Positions 47,201-55,304 are shown, counted from the first letter of the stretch. The stretch: DNA of 64,000 nt from an uncultured Flavobacteriaceae bacterium (GCA_947494565.1 CANLVG010000005.1:62001-126000), one strand, 5' to 3'. Program-made: numbers and translations. The notes: generated by a model not told the origin, from the letters alone.

Positions 47201-47427
47201 GAGCCATGTTTGCGACATTGAAGAAAGTGTATGTGGATCGATTGAACTATTACCGCAAACGGCCAATCGATGAGAAGTACGAACGGTTGGAAACATTGAT
47301 AAGTGATTTACAGTCTTACAGAAGGTTGATCGATATTTTGGTGAAGAATGGCCAAAACGCTCAAGCGGAAAAGGAGGAAAATCATTTTAACAACTATCTT
47401 AAAGAGTTTCAATATATGTTAGAGTAA
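44206..47427 (+). CDS. DUF2723 family membrane glycosyltransferase
   Basis: A 1073 aa inner-membrane protein with about ten hydrophobic segments in the first 400 residues and again at about 540-650, then a soluble C-terminal domain. The first exported loop EPTVSFWDAGEYIATSAKLQ, with its acidic residue, matches the DUF2723/GT-C type proteins of Bacteroidota, which are related to protein O-mannosyltransferases and use lipid-linked sugars. The real acceptor is unknown; Bacteroidota O-glycosylate exported proteins. The C-terminal 400 residues contain a TPR-like region. Transcribed alone. Confidence 0.88.
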   Translation: MSTNHFNRWNRMLGWALFGIALVVYALTVEPTVSFWDAGEYIATSAKLQIAHPPGAPLLQMIGAFFALFAYDKSQIALMVNYVSVVSSAFTILFLFWSITHLLQQLVFKIKRPTRENHIAILGSASIGALTYTFSDSFWFNATETEVYATASFIMALLLWLGLKWTDDQHSVRRNKWLLLISFVVGLTFGVQFMGFLAIPSIVLLYYFKSYRPTVKNFILANLLAIGVLMLVFKFALTYVLQLFGWCEVVLVNSFGLPFNSGTVLMGFLLVALFYFGLRYTRRRKYMAAHTILLSILFLVLGFSSWLLLPIRASAKTVINENDPSDARSLLAYYNREQYPATDSPFYGAYYSAAFASDHPDKDDRPKYERNERLGKYVIVNDFEGALRGSSEEHKGWLPRMWSEQNAENYMRYYGVLDFTIKPKYKNNQDLKNTVNLIRQQHAKGEIGITEYITFLNEASDYIEVRPPTLGQNIKYMLHFQLGYMYWRYFMWNFTGRQNDEQGRFDDNGAWLSGIVPIDNLYLGSQEDLPEEVLRNKGRNTYYFLPLLLGLVGLVFQFRSDWKQFWVLLVFFLFTGLAIQFYTNPPIFQPRERDYSLVGSFYVFSIWIGFGAYGLINLLRKKIRSAYVGPMVLLICLLIVPLRMAEQNWDDHDRSNRYTALAMAKAYLDSTKKNAGSILFTIGDIDTYPLWYVQDIEGYRTDTRVVVTTYFGTDWFIDQMKRRAYESAPIPSQLDHDLYRYGSRDIIYYAPITDNRWAIKDFMKWVASDVPRTKVKNLLQEQGRDLNGYSDSYLEAVYYPTYKIRLPVNKKKVLKTGLVKVEDADQIVDFIDIDLPQSGIGKASLMMLDIIANNDWERPIYFSGGSFDEKEYIWMSDFLQLDGLAYKLVPIKTKTESIFDKGRIDSELMFEIINTWDWGNSGDADIYHDPQTRKQWGVSYRIVLARLLETLLEENEIEKAKSIIKLVRKHIPIEHYGYHTFVEPFLDGSFKVGETKEARAMFATLKKVYVDRLNYYRKRPIDEKYERLETLISDLQSYRRLIDILVKNGQNAQAEKEENHFNNYLKEFQYMLE

Positions 47428-47488
47428 GGTTAATTCTATTTTCTTGTTTAAGAATAATTGATTATCTTTAAACAAAAAAATAATGATA

Positions 47489-47950
47489 ATGAAAAAGATA
47501 GTTTTCAGCATGCTGTTTCTTTTAATGGGTGCTACTGCTTTACAGGCACAGGAAATAACTTCTTTTCCAGGGATGTGGGGGGAATCTTTTTACCAAGATA
47601 AGACCAAGCTCTCCTGGAAAGAGATAGACGCGATAATGAAAGAAAGCCAGGCGGCGGAAATGCATTGGCAAAAATCGAAAAAACAAGCACTCGGAGGACT
47701 TGTTTTCGGTGCGGCTAATTTTGGATCTGCCATATGGCTCTTATCTAACCTCGATAAGAATGAACCGCTAACAGGTCCGGCCATTGCTGTCGCTGGAACA
47801 GGTCTTATCGGTTCTATCTTTTTTCATTCTTCAATGAAGAACAAGAAAAAAGCTATATTGGAATATAATGACTCCTTAGATAAAAAAACATCATACCGTT
47901 TGGTTCCTACAAGTAACCAAAACGGTTTTGGTCTGGCTTTGAAGTTCTAG
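47489..47950 (+). CDS. Small exported membrane protein, intact paralogue of the 49.6 kb pseudogene
   Basis: A 153 aa protein with a signal peptide (MKKIVFSMLFLLMGATALQAQ), a short conserved stretch (EITSFPGMWGESFYQD), one or two hydrophobic segments (about residues 65-110), and the C-terminal NGFGLALKF. No known family. The same pattern, including QEIT, a YYQD-like motif and NGLGLALKF, recurs in the broken gene at 49582. The terminal strand might face the outer membrane. I use ATG 47489 rather than the one two codons upstream (47483). Confidence 0.65.
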   Translation: MKKIVFSMLFLLMGATALQAQEITSFPGMWGESFYQDKTKLSWKEIDAIMKESQAAEMHWQKSKKQALGGLVFGAANFGSAIWLLSNLDKNEPLTGPAIAVAGTGLIGSIFFHSSMKNKKKAILEYNDSLDKKTSYRLVPTSNQNGFGLALKF

Positions 47951-48025
47951 TGTCGTCCCTTATCGATTACTAGTTTTTTGCTAAAAGGATAAGTACTATT
48001 TTAGTAGGTATAGAATACTACACCT

Positions 48026-49528
48026 ATGAAATACCTTGTCCTTTTTACTTTTCTCCCCATTTTAGTGATGGCCCAGAATAAGTCAGCTCAACTAGATGAC
48101 CTATCAAATCGTTATGCAGAACGTTCTTTTCCGCTATTGAAAGAGCTGTTGAGCATTCCTAATGATGCCTTTTATCCTGATGATATTGAAAAAAACGTAA
48201 CATGGTGTGAAACCGAGTTCGGTATGAGGGGGTTTGCCACAAATAGAATTGCGACTAAAGGGGCTCCTTTAGTACTTGCCGAACGTTCGCATAAGAGCGC
48301 AAAGAAGACCGTATTGATTTACCTGCAAATCGATGGGCAGCCTGTAGATAGTACACGATGGTTTCAAGAAAGTCCGTATACGCCTACCCTGAAAAAGAAA
48401 GGTCAAGATGGCGATTGGGAATCCATTCCCTGGAATCGAATTACGAATTATGAAGATGACTGGCGGGTCTTTGCTCGGTCAGCAAGCGATGCCAAGGGAC
48501 CGGTGGCTATGTTTTTAGCAGCTTTGGATGCCGCCGCCGAGGCTAGCATTCGGCCCAATTATAATATTAAGGTCATTATGGATTTTGAGGAGGAGTTGGG
48601 TTCTCCACATCTGCCACAAGCCGTAATTGACAATGCTTCGCTTTTGGAGTCGGATATGTTGATTATTTTCGATGGCCCGCGTCACATCACGAATAAGCCC
48701 ACTTTGACCTTTGGCGCTAGGGGAATTGCCACTGCGACCTTGACCACCTATGGACCGGTAGTGCCTCAGCACAGCGGTCATTTCGGAAATTATGCTCCGA
48801 ATCCGGCACTTCGATTGTCCAAACTCCTCGCTTCTATGAAAGATGATAGTGGGCGTGTGATCATTCCTGGTTTTTATGATGGAATCCGAATAGATGAGGA
48901 TACGGAAAAAATCCTAAGGGCCGTGCCCGATAATGAGAATCAGATCAAAAATAGACTGCAGATAGTGGAAGCCGATGGAGTGGGAAACTATTATCAGGAA
49001 GCCATTCAATACCCTTCTTTGAACATTAGGGGAATGCAATCGGGCTGGATCAATGAAAAAGTACGCACCATTATACCGGGTTGGGCAAGGGCGGAAATCG
49101 ATGTGCGGCTCGTGTTGGAATCCGACCCGAAACGACTGCTGAATTTGATAAAATCGCATGTGCAAGACCAAGGATATGTTGTAATCGATACCGAACCTAC
49201 CAAAGAAGAACGGTTGAAACACCACAAAATAGCAACCCTTACCACTGAAATCTCCTATCAATCGTTCCGGACAGATTTTGACTCCGAAGTCGGACTATGG
49301 TTGAGGAGTGCCCTGGGAAAGGCGTTTGGCGAAGAACCGATCATGATTCGGGTGAGTGGTGGGTCGATACCGATTTCCCCTTTTGTAAGTACCTTGGGTA
49401 TCCCCGCGGTAACGGTTCCTACCGTAAATCGTGATAATAACCAGCATAGTCCGAATGAAAACATTAGGCTGGGCAACTATCGGGAAGGTATCAAGACCAT
49501 GATCGCTATTTTGAAAGAGAAGTTATGA
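48026..49528 (+). CDS. M20 family metallopeptidase, exported
   Basis: A 500 aa exported peptidase or amidohydrolase of the M20/M25/M40 fold. It has a signal peptide ending MAQ. Catalytic and metal-site regions are LQIDGQPVD (residues 100-108), ARSASDAKGP, MDFEEELGS and, near the end, HSPNENI. In the first motif the usual zinc ligand His (HxD) is replaced by Gln101 while Asp103 remains, which may change metal binding. It sits between two paralogous small genes. Confidence 0.82.
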   Translation: MKYLVLFTFLPILVMAQNKSAQLDDLSNRYAERSFPLLKELLSIPNDAFYPDDIEKNVTWCETEFGMRGFATNRIATKGAPLVLAERSHKSAKKTVLIYLQIDGQPVDSTRWFQESPYTPTLKKKGQDGDWESIPWNRITNYEDDWRVFARSASDAKGPVAMFLAALDAAAEASIRPNYNIKVIMDFEEELGSPHLPQAVIDNASLLESDMLIIFDGPRHITNKPTLTFGARGIATATLTTYGPVVPQHSGHFGNYAPNPALRLSKLLASMKDDSGRVIIPGFYDGIRIDEDTEKILRAVPDNENQIKNRLQIVEADGVGNYYQEAIQYPSLNIRGMQSGWINEKVRTIIPGWARAEIDVRLVLESDPKRLLNLIKSHVQDQGYVVIDTEPTKEERLKHHKIATLTTEISYQSFRTDFDSEVGLWLRSALGKAFGEEPIMIRVSGGSIPISPFVSTLGIPAVTVPTVNRDNNQHSPNENIRLGNYREGIKTMIAILKEKL

Positions 49529-49581
49529 CTTCCGACACAATTGTTTAGTGCGGGTTTCGTTCTATTTCGAAATATCCAAGT

Positions 49582-50073
49582 ATGAAAATTCTTAAGACCC
49601 AGCTACTACTGATTTTACTCGTGTTGTATGCTCCAAAAGTGATGGCGCAGGAAATTACGATGTTCTCAGGCTTCTGGGCTCCTGAGTACTATCAAGACGA
49701 TAAGAAGATAAACAAGAAAGAACTGGAAGCCCTGTTTATCAAAAATGACGAAGTACAATTACAATGGAAAAAGGCAAAGACATAGGAAACAGTGGCCGGA
49801 ATTGCAACTTTGGCCGAGCTTGGCCTTTTGGTTTGGGCCTATTCCGAAATCTTGGACGATCGCCGACCCAAAAACGAAAGGGCAGAAAGAGCTTTGGGTC
49901 CATTGGTAGGGTCACTGGGGTCGCTAGTAATCGGGGTGATTTACTTAACTAAGGCAAACCGGTCTAAAAAGAATGCTATTCTTACCTACAACAGGCAATT
50001 CGATAAACAGACTTCTTTTTATATCACTCCTATAGGGAATCAAAATGGTCTGGGACTGGCTTTGAAATTTTGA
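49582..50073 (+). pseudogene. Nonsense-mutated paralogue of the 47.5 kb gene
   Basis: The frame starting at 49582 (signal peptide ending VMAQ, then EITMFSGFW) stops at TAG 49783-49785 after 67 codons but continues in the same frame without other stops to 50073, ending NGLGLALKF. Aligned without gaps to the paralogue at 47489, the TAG falls exactly on a Gln codon (CAA in the paralogue), so a single CAG-to-TAG change is the simplest explanation. The reading frame after the stop is otherwise preserved, so the event looks recent, or the codon could be read through. Confidence 0.8.
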
Positions 50074-50133
50074 CGGGGATTGAAAAAAAATCAAAGGAAA
50101 ATAGAAATTCTAAATTAAATCATTACATTAGCC

Positions 50134-50141
50134 TAAGTTTA
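50134..50141 (+). promoter_or_regulatory. Possible -7 box of the phe leader
   Basis: TAAGTTTA differs from TAnnTTTG only in the last base. It would start transcription around the ATG of the leader peptide at 50150. Confidence 0.3.
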
Positions 50142-50149
50142 AGTGTATC

Positions 50150-50218
50150 ATGATAAAGCAATATTTTTTTAACGGTTACTTTTTTTACTTCTTTAAAAGA
50201 GGTGAGGGACTGTTATAA
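50150..50218 (+). CDS. Phe/Tyr-rich leader peptide of the pheA operon
   Basis: A 22-codon frame (ATG 50150, TAA 50216-50218) with Phe at codons 6, 7, 11, 12, 14 and 15 and Tyr at codons 5, 10 and 13, that is 9 aromatic residues among codons 5-15. It lies directly before the antiterminator/terminator pair and pheA, and its stop codon falls inside the antiterminator. This is the expected layout for ribosome-mediated attenuation by Phe- and Tyr-tRNA charging. Confidence 0.8.
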   Translation: MIKQYFFNGYFFYFFKRGEGLL

Positions 50219-50270
50219 TATATTGCAACAAGATATAGTATGGAAGTCCCGCAAAAGCGGGACTTTTTTC
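50204..50270 (+). promoter_or_regulatory. Transcription attenuator of the pheA operon
   Basis: Two exclusive structures are visible. The terminator is AAGTCCCGC (50244-50252) with GCGGGACTT (50257-50265), then Ts. The antiterminator is GGGACT (50206-50211) with AGTCCC (50245-50250), closed further inside by ATAATATAT (50215-50223) pairing with ATATAGTAT (50233-50241) at 8 of 9 positions. A ribosome stalled at the Phe/Tyr codons (50162-50194) leaves 50206-50241 free so the antiterminator forms. A ribosome reaching the stop codon covers it and the terminator forms. Confidence 0.85.
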
Positions 50271-50287
50271 GTTGATAGTTTGCTAGA

Positions 50288-51115
50288 ATGGGTTTAAAAA
50301 TTGCAATACAGGGTATCAAAGGGTCTAACCATCATCAGGTGGCGCTAGACTATTTTGGTGCTGATATAGAATTAGTGGAATGTTTGTCTTTTCATCAGTT
50401 GGTAGATGAGCTTCTTGAAGGTAGCGCTGACAAGGGAATTATGGCCCTCGAAAATTCGATAGCCGGTTCGATTATACCCAATTATGCATTGGTAGATGAC
50501 AATGGTCTACATATTATTGGGGAACACTATTTGAACATTCATCACCATCTGATGGTTCTGAAAGGGCAAAGTGTGAATGATATTGAAGAAGTGCGATCAC
50601 ACCCTATGGCGCTGTTGCAATGTCGCGAATATTTAAAGACCAAGCCCCATATTAAAATGGTCGAGGATGTGGACACCGCGGAGACCGCCAAGCAAATTAA
50701 GAAACACAATTTAAAGGGTATTGCGGCAATCGCACCTTCAGTTGCCGCCGAATTGTACGATTTGAACATCGTAGCATCCGACATACAGACCATTAAGAAT
50801 AACTCCACGCGATTTATCATTGTAAAGACAAAAAACAAGGAGATTGCCAAGACGGAAATCAACAAGGCTTCCGTACGGTTTAAAACCGATCATAAACGCG
50901 GAAGTTTGGCCGCTATGCTTAATGTTATGAGCGATTGCAATTTGAACCTGACCAAGATTCAAAGCTTGCCCATTATTGAGACACCTTGGAAATATGCTTT
51001 TTTTGTTGATGTGACCTTTCAGGGCTATGACAATTTTGAAAAGGCAAAATCATTGTTGAACATCATGTCGGAAGACTTCAAAGTATTGGGTGAATATAAA
51101 AATGGGAGGCTATGA
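50288..51115 (+). CDS. pheA: Prephenate dehydratase
   Basis: Converts prephenate to phenylpyruvate in phenylalanine synthesis. The 275 aa protein has the dehydratase domain (IAIQGIKGSNHHQVAL, ALENSIAGS, catalytic NNSTRF near residue 179) and a C-terminal ACT domain (from about residue 195) with SLPIIETPWKYAFFVD, so it is likely inhibited by Phe. There is no fused chorismate mutase; that activity lies in the DAHP synthase fusion downstream. It is the first gene after the attenuator and overlaps the aminotransferase by 4 bp. Confidence 0.95.
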   Translation: MGLKIAIQGIKGSNHHQVALDYFGADIELVECLSFHQLVDELLEGSADKGIMALENSIAGSIIPNYALVDDNGLHIIGEHYLNIHHHLMVLKGQSVNDIEEVRSHPMALLQCREYLKTKPHIKMVEDVDTAETAKQIKKHNLKGIAAIAPSVAAELYDLNIVASDIQTIKNNSTRFIIVKTKNKEIAKTEINKASVRFKTDHKRGSLAAMLNVMSDCNLNLTKIQSLPIIETPWKYAFFVDVTFQGYDNFEKAKSLLNIMSEDFKVLGEYKNGRL

Positions 51116-52257
51116 TAGAAACGGCCGATAGGTTAAAAACGGTTCAAGAATACTACTTCTCAAAAAAACTTAGGGAGGTACGGGGTCTTGTCGCTGAAGG
51201 TAGATCGATTATCAATATGGGTATTGGCAGCCCGGATCTTGCCCCCTCGGATGAGGTGATCGATACAGTAAAAAATGCCGTGACCGATGCGGGCGCCCAT
51301 CAATATCAGAGTTATCAAGGCCTGCCGGCTTTAAGAACGGCCATTGCCGATTTTTATCGATTAAAGTTCGATGTGAGGGTCGACCCTATGAACGAAGTAT
51401 TGCCTTTAATGGGATCAAAAGAGGGTATTATGCATATCAGTATGGCCTTTTTAAATCCTGGAGACGAGGCGCTGATTCCGAATCCCGGATATCCGACCTA
51501 CAATGCTGTGACGAAGTTGGTGGGGGGCGTAGGCAGAAATTATGATTTGATGGAAAATCGCAATTGGTTTCCTGACCTAGGGGCACTCGAAAAAGAAGAT
51601 CTTTCAAAAGTAAAGTTGATGTGGGTAAGCTATCCACATATGCCAACGGGCGCGACTGCAACGAAGCAGCAGCTCGAACAACTTGTTAATTTTGCAAAGA
51701 GGAAGAATATTCTACTGGTCAACGATAATCCGTATAGCTTTGTTTTAAGTCGAAACCCAACAAGTATTCTGAACATTGTTGGGGCAAAAGATGTCGCATT
51801 GGAACTGAATTCACTAAGTAAGACCTTTAATATGGCCGGTTGGCGTGTGGGCATGGTGCTCGGTAAGGCAGAACACATTCAATCGATACTTAAAGTGAAA
51901 AGCAATATGGATTCCGGAATGTTCTATGGCATTCAAAAAGGAGCCATTGCAGCCCTCAGAAGTGGTAAAGAGTGGTTTGATCGTCTCGATGAGGTGTATT
52001 CGTCTCGAAGAAAATTGATGTTCCAACTGGCCGATAAATTAGGTTGCTCTTATGATACCAATGCCGTCGGAATGTTTGTATGGGCGAAATTACCTGCTGG
52101 AAGCAAACCCTCCGAAGCATTCATTGACGATGTGCTGTACGATAAGAACATATTTATTGCGCCGGGAACCATTTTCGGTAGTAACGGCGAGGGGTATATC
52201 CGATTTTCCTTATGTGTCACTGAAGAAAAGATTGAAGAAGCTATAAAAAGATTTTAG
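51112..52257 (+). CDS. PLP aminotransferase of the aromatic operon
   Basis: A 381 aa class I/II fold-type I aminotransferase. The PLP lysine is in SLSKTFNMAGWRVG, with NPGYPTYNAV, WVSYPHMPTGA and NDNPYSF around the active site. The context (pheA before, tyrA after) suggests it makes Phe and Tyr from phenylpyruvate and hydroxyphenylpyruvate; the sequence alone is also like the LL-diaminopimelate-type branch, so other acceptors are possible. It is translationally coupled to pheA by ATGA overlap. A 151-bp gap before tyrA holds no clear signal. Confidence 0.88.
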   Translation: MIETADRLKTVQEYYFSKKLREVRGLVAEGRSIINMGIGSPDLAPSDEVIDTVKNAVTDAGAHQYQSYQGLPALRTAIADFYRLKFDVRVDPMNEVLPLMGSKEGIMHISMAFLNPGDEALIPNPGYPTYNAVTKLVGGVGRNYDLMENRNWFPDLGALEKEDLSKVKLMWVSYPHMPTGATATKQQLEQLVNFAKRKNILLVNDNPYSFVLSRNPTSILNIVGAKDVALELNSLSKTFNMAGWRVGMVLGKAEHIQSILKVKSNMDSGMFYGIQKGAIAALRSGKEWFDRLDEVYSSRRKLMFQLADKLGCSYDTNAVGMFVWAKLPAGSKPSEAFIDDVLYDKNIFIAPGTIFGSNGEGYIRFSLCVTEEKIEEAIKRF

Positions 52258-52408
52258 ATAGCGCAGGTAGAAAGTTGCGGATATGTCGGTTAAAAATGTA
52301 GAGATAAGTAGAACCGTTACTACAAATGGATACACTCCGAATAAAGGAGGACATAGCAGGTGATTTTGACCCCAACAGGGCGTCTATATAGATTAAAGTG
52401 TAAATAAA

Positions 52409-53269
52409 ATGAAAGTATTTATCATCGGTATCGGTTTGATCGGGGGTTCCTTTGCCAAGGATATCAAGCGCTTTGTGCCACAGGCGACCATCTATGGTAT
52501 TGACGCCAATGAGGCGCATTTGCAAGAGGCGTTATCCTTGAATCTCATTGACCATATTTCGAGCCATGAGGAGCTTGGTCTTGCGGACATGGTCATTGTT
52601 TCGATTCCAGTTGATGTCTTGGTGAGCGAGCTTCCTAAGATACTGGATGGCGTAAGCGATGATTGCGTGGTTTTTGATGGGGGGTCTACCAAAAGTTTGA
52701 TTTGTAGGTCCTTGGAAAATCATCCAAAGCGGAGAAATTACTTAGCGGCACATCCTATTGCTGGTACGGAGTTTTCTGGTCCTTCCGCAGCGGTAGAAGG
52801 CCTGTATGAAGGCAAGACGAATATCATCTGTGAAGTGGAAAAGACGGCTTTCAAATTACAGGAGAAGGCGTTGGCACTATTTCAGAAAATGGGAATGCGA
52901 ATTAGATATATGAATCCAGAAGCCCATGACAAGCACATCGCCTATGTTTCGCATTTGTCACACATCAGTTCGTTTATGTTAGGAAAGACCGTAATCGAGA
53001 AAGAAAAAAACGAACGCGATATTTTTGACATGGCGGGATCTGGTTTTGAAAGTACCGTTAGACTCGCAAAAAGCTCACCGGCAATGTGGACACCCATATT
53101 CGAACAAAATAAGGATAATGTCGTGGAAACGTTAAACGAGTATATTCAGAACTTGGAAGAATTTAAACAAATGCTCATACAAAATGACTATCAAGGCATT
53201 TATGACGAAATGAACAACACGAACAAAATCAGGGAAATATTAAATGGGATACCCTTGCATAATAAGTGA
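52409..53269 (+). CDS. tyrA: Prephenate dehydrogenase
   Basis: Oxidatively decarboxylates prephenate to 4-hydroxyphenylpyruvate, the tyrosine branch. The 286 aa protein has the NAD-binding GIGLIGGSFAKD (residues 6-17), the conserved GGSTK and HPIAGTEFSGP segment, and the catalytic-region HDKHIAYVSHLSH. No C-terminal ACT domain is present. It is in the same operon as pheA, so Phe and Tyr branches would be controlled together by the attenuator. Confidence 0.94.
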   Translation: MKVFIIGIGLIGGSFAKDIKRFVPQATIYGIDANEAHLQEALSLNLIDHISSHEELGLADMVIVSIPVDVLVSELPKILDGVSDDCVVFDGGSTKSLICRSLENHPKRRNYLAAHPIAGTEFSGPSAAVEGLYEGKTNIICEVEKTAFKLQEKALALFQKMGMRIRYMNPEAHDKHIAYVSHLSHISSFMLGKTVIEKEKNERDIFDMAGSGFESTVRLAKSSPAMWTPIFEQNKDNVVETLNEYIQNLEEFKQMLIQNDYQGIYDEMNNTNKIREILNGIPLHNK

Positions 53270-53325
53270 GTTTTAGAAAAATCGATTAATACAATAACTA
53301 ATATTAAATAGACGAAGACATAAAA

Positions 53326-53385
53326 ATGGTGGAAAATAGTAACCTTTACCCTCCGCCTTTTACGCCTTCACCAAAAACAGAGTAA
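53326..53385 (+). CDS. Possible coupled small ORF before the DAHP synthase fusion
   Basis: A 19-codon frame from ATG 53326 to TAA 53383-53385, whose stop overlaps the DAHP synthase ATG (TAATG). It encodes five prolines, three in a row (YPPPF), which slow ribosomes unless EF-P helps. It may couple translation of the fusion gene to ribosome passage, or be a chance frame. Confidence 0.35.
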   Translation: MVENSNLYPPPFTPSPKTE

Positions 53386-54467
53386 TGGAGAATACAAAAG
53401 AAATGAGAACATGGTTGGATGATATGGGTTTAGATCATCCACTAGTAATAGCAGGACCATGTAGTGCAGAAACTGAAGAACAAGTGATGCGCATCGCTCA
53501 CGATTTAAAAGATACCGATGTCAACTATTATAGAGCTGGTATTTGGAAACCAAGAACACGCCCGGGAAATTTTGAGGGTGTGGGTGCGTTGGGCTTGAAA
53601 TGGCTTCAAAAGGTAAGAGAAGAAACAGGGTTGAAAACCGCTACCGAAGTTGCCAATCGAGCACATGTAGAGCTAGCTTTGGAGCATGATATCGATTTGT
53701 TATGGATTGGGGCCCGTTCAACAGTGAGTCCCTTCATTATGCAGGAACTGGCCGACGCACTGGCAGGCACTGATAAAATTGTACTGGTTAAAAACCCGGT
53801 GAACCCTGATTTGGCGCTTTGGTTAGGCGGAATTGAACGATTGCATACCGCAGGGATCAAAAAACTTGGGGCCATACATCGCGGATTTTCCACCTATGAG
53901 AAATCAAAGTATAGGAATATTCCAGAATGGCAACTGGCCATTGAGTTTCAAAATAGATTTCCTGATTTGCCCTTGATCAATGATCCATCGCACATTACAG
54001 GAAAGCGCGATATGATCTTTGACGTTTCGCAGACCGCTCTGGACCTGAATTTTGACGGACTTATGATAGAAACACATCATGATCCCGATAATGCTTGGAG
54101 CGATGCGGCGCAACAAGTAACTCCTGATAGATTGGTACAGATTATGGATGATTTAAAAATCAGAAAGGAAGACGACCCCGAAACGGAATACAACAGTCAG
54201 TTAAATGGACTTAGGGCACAGATCGATGTAATCGACAATCAGCTTATAGATACTTTGGGCAAACGTATGAAGGTCGCTGACGGTATCGGTAAATTGAAAA
54301 AGACCCGAAATGTTGCCGTACTTCAATCTAATCGGTGGAATGAAATTTTGGGAAAAATGATTCTAGAGGGTGAGACCAAAGGGTTGAGTGAAGAATTCGT
54401 GCTGCGTATGTTCAAAGCCATACACCAAGAGTCAATAAATCATCAAGAGAAGATTTTAAAGGCCTAG
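53385..54467 (+). CDS. DAHP synthase / chorismate mutase fusion
   Basis: The 360 aa protein starts with a type I-beta DAHP synthase (residues 1-265; VIAGPCSAE, YRAGIWKPRTRPG, RGFSTYEK, LINDPSHITGKRD), the first step of the shikimate pathway. A chorismate mutase of AroQ type follows (about 275-360; LRAQIDVIDNQLIDTLGKRMKVADGIGKLK). It thus joins the entry step to the branch point leading to prephenate. It is the last gene of the pheA-tyrA group, 115 bp after tyrA, and is followed by a strong bidirectional terminator. Confidence 0.95.
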   Translation: MENTKEMRTWLDDMGLDHPLVIAGPCSAETEEQVMRIAHDLKDTDVNYYRAGIWKPRTRPGNFEGVGALGLKWLQKVREETGLKTATEVANRAHVELALEHDIDLLWIGARSTVSPFIMQELADALAGTDKIVLVKNPVNPDLALWLGGIERLHTAGIKKLGAIHRGFSTYEKSKYRNIPEWQLAIEFQNRFPDLPLINDPSHITGKRDMIFDVSQTALDLNFDGLMIETHHDPDNAWSDAAQQVTPDRLVQIMDDLKIRKEDDPETEYNSQLNGLRAQIDVIDNQLIDTLGKRMKVADGIGKLKKTRNVAVLQSNRWNEILGKMILEGETKGLSEEFVLRMFKAIHQESINHQEKILKA

Positions 54468-54486
54468 TCAACCAGAAATAACGTAT

Positions 54487-54523
54487 AAAAAAGGCGCCAT
54501 CATAGGAATGATGGCGCCTTTTT
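54487..54523. terminator. Bidirectional terminator
   Basis: GGCGCCATCAT (54493-54503) pairs with ATGATGGCGCC (54508-54518) across a 4-nt loop. A runs precede and T runs follow, so it can end transcripts from both the aromatic operon and the convergent small gene. Confidence 0.93.
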
Positions 54524-54556
54524 ACTTTTGTCAATGATGGTAAAGGGATGCTGGTT

Positions 54557-55000
54557 TTACTCCTTCTTGAAGATGTAGCGGGTAATGAACAAGCCTTGGC
54601 CATCATCGCCACCGGCGTCGGCTTCAACACCACTGGCCACAAAGATCAATTCCCATCCATCTTGAAGCATCGCTGTTAACTTAGATGAAATCACGGCATC
54701 ATTGGCAGCAATATTCTGAAAACGGATTCCGGCAATGTTATAAAAATTGAGCAGTTTTGTTTCCTCAAAGTTCTTTACGCGAATATCTGAACGTTTTGAT
54801 TTGTTTCTTGTGTTGTCTTCGGCCGTTTGCTCCGAAGTATATTCACCGAAGTCCTTTTCTTCCTGAGCGTCTATAATACGAGATCTTCCGAGCCCACTTG
54901 GTACAATTGATTCTACACTTGTAATAACCTTTATTTGTTGCGCATTGGCATCAAAGGAAGCAATGAGTAATACGGTTGCGATAAAAACTATTTTTTTCAT
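54557..55000 (-). CDS. Small secreted protein of unknown function
   Basis: A 147 aa protein with a clear signal peptide (MKKIVFIATVLLIASFDANAQ). The mature part has a charged middle rich in Lys, Glu and Thr, and a C-terminal GWELIFVASG-like segment resembling the end of DUF4177-type domains (weak similarity, from memory). Function unknown. It is transcribed leftward from its own promoter region. Confidence 0.65.
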   Translation of the reverse strand: MKKIVFIATVLLIASFDANAQQIKVITSVESIVPSGLGRSRIIDAQEEKDFGEYTSEQTAEDNTRNKSKRSDIRVKNFEETKLLNFYNIAGIRFQNIAANDAVISSKLTAMLQDGWELIFVASGVEADAGGDDGQGLFITRYIFKKE

Positions 55001-55304
55001 AATTAAAAATTTAAGATATGTTGATTAAAGACAATATGGTTTAGTTAAGGTTGCACGACTGGTTCAAAAAATCACTGAACTTTGGTTTTTTTAGATAAGA
55101 ACATTACTCAAAGTTAAGCGCTGTTTTTGATTTGAACCACAAAAATGGGCTTTTTGGTGAAAAATGAAGGAAAATAAGGAGACGTCTTTACTGGGTATAC
55201 GATCTTGAAATCGATTTCTCACAGCTATTTATATCAATTATAGTAGGACCCAGCTCGTTCAAAAACCTTTATTTTGTACTTATGGTCCGCAATAACAATA
55301 TGGA
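55001..55304. other. Divergent intergenic region
   Basis: About 300 bp between two divergent genes. TTTATTTTG (near 55269-55277) is one base short of a TAnnTTTG box for rsgA. No RNA gene, repeat or clear operator is seen. Confidence 0.4.

Noticed and set aside
49764-49952. 62 aa frame in another phase inside the pseudogene
   Set aside because: The preserved phase matches the intact paralogue; this one does not.
52283-52363. 27-codon frame between the aminotransferase gene and tyrA
   Set aside because: No biased amino acid content, no overlap with tyrA, and no structure that would make it a leader peptide.
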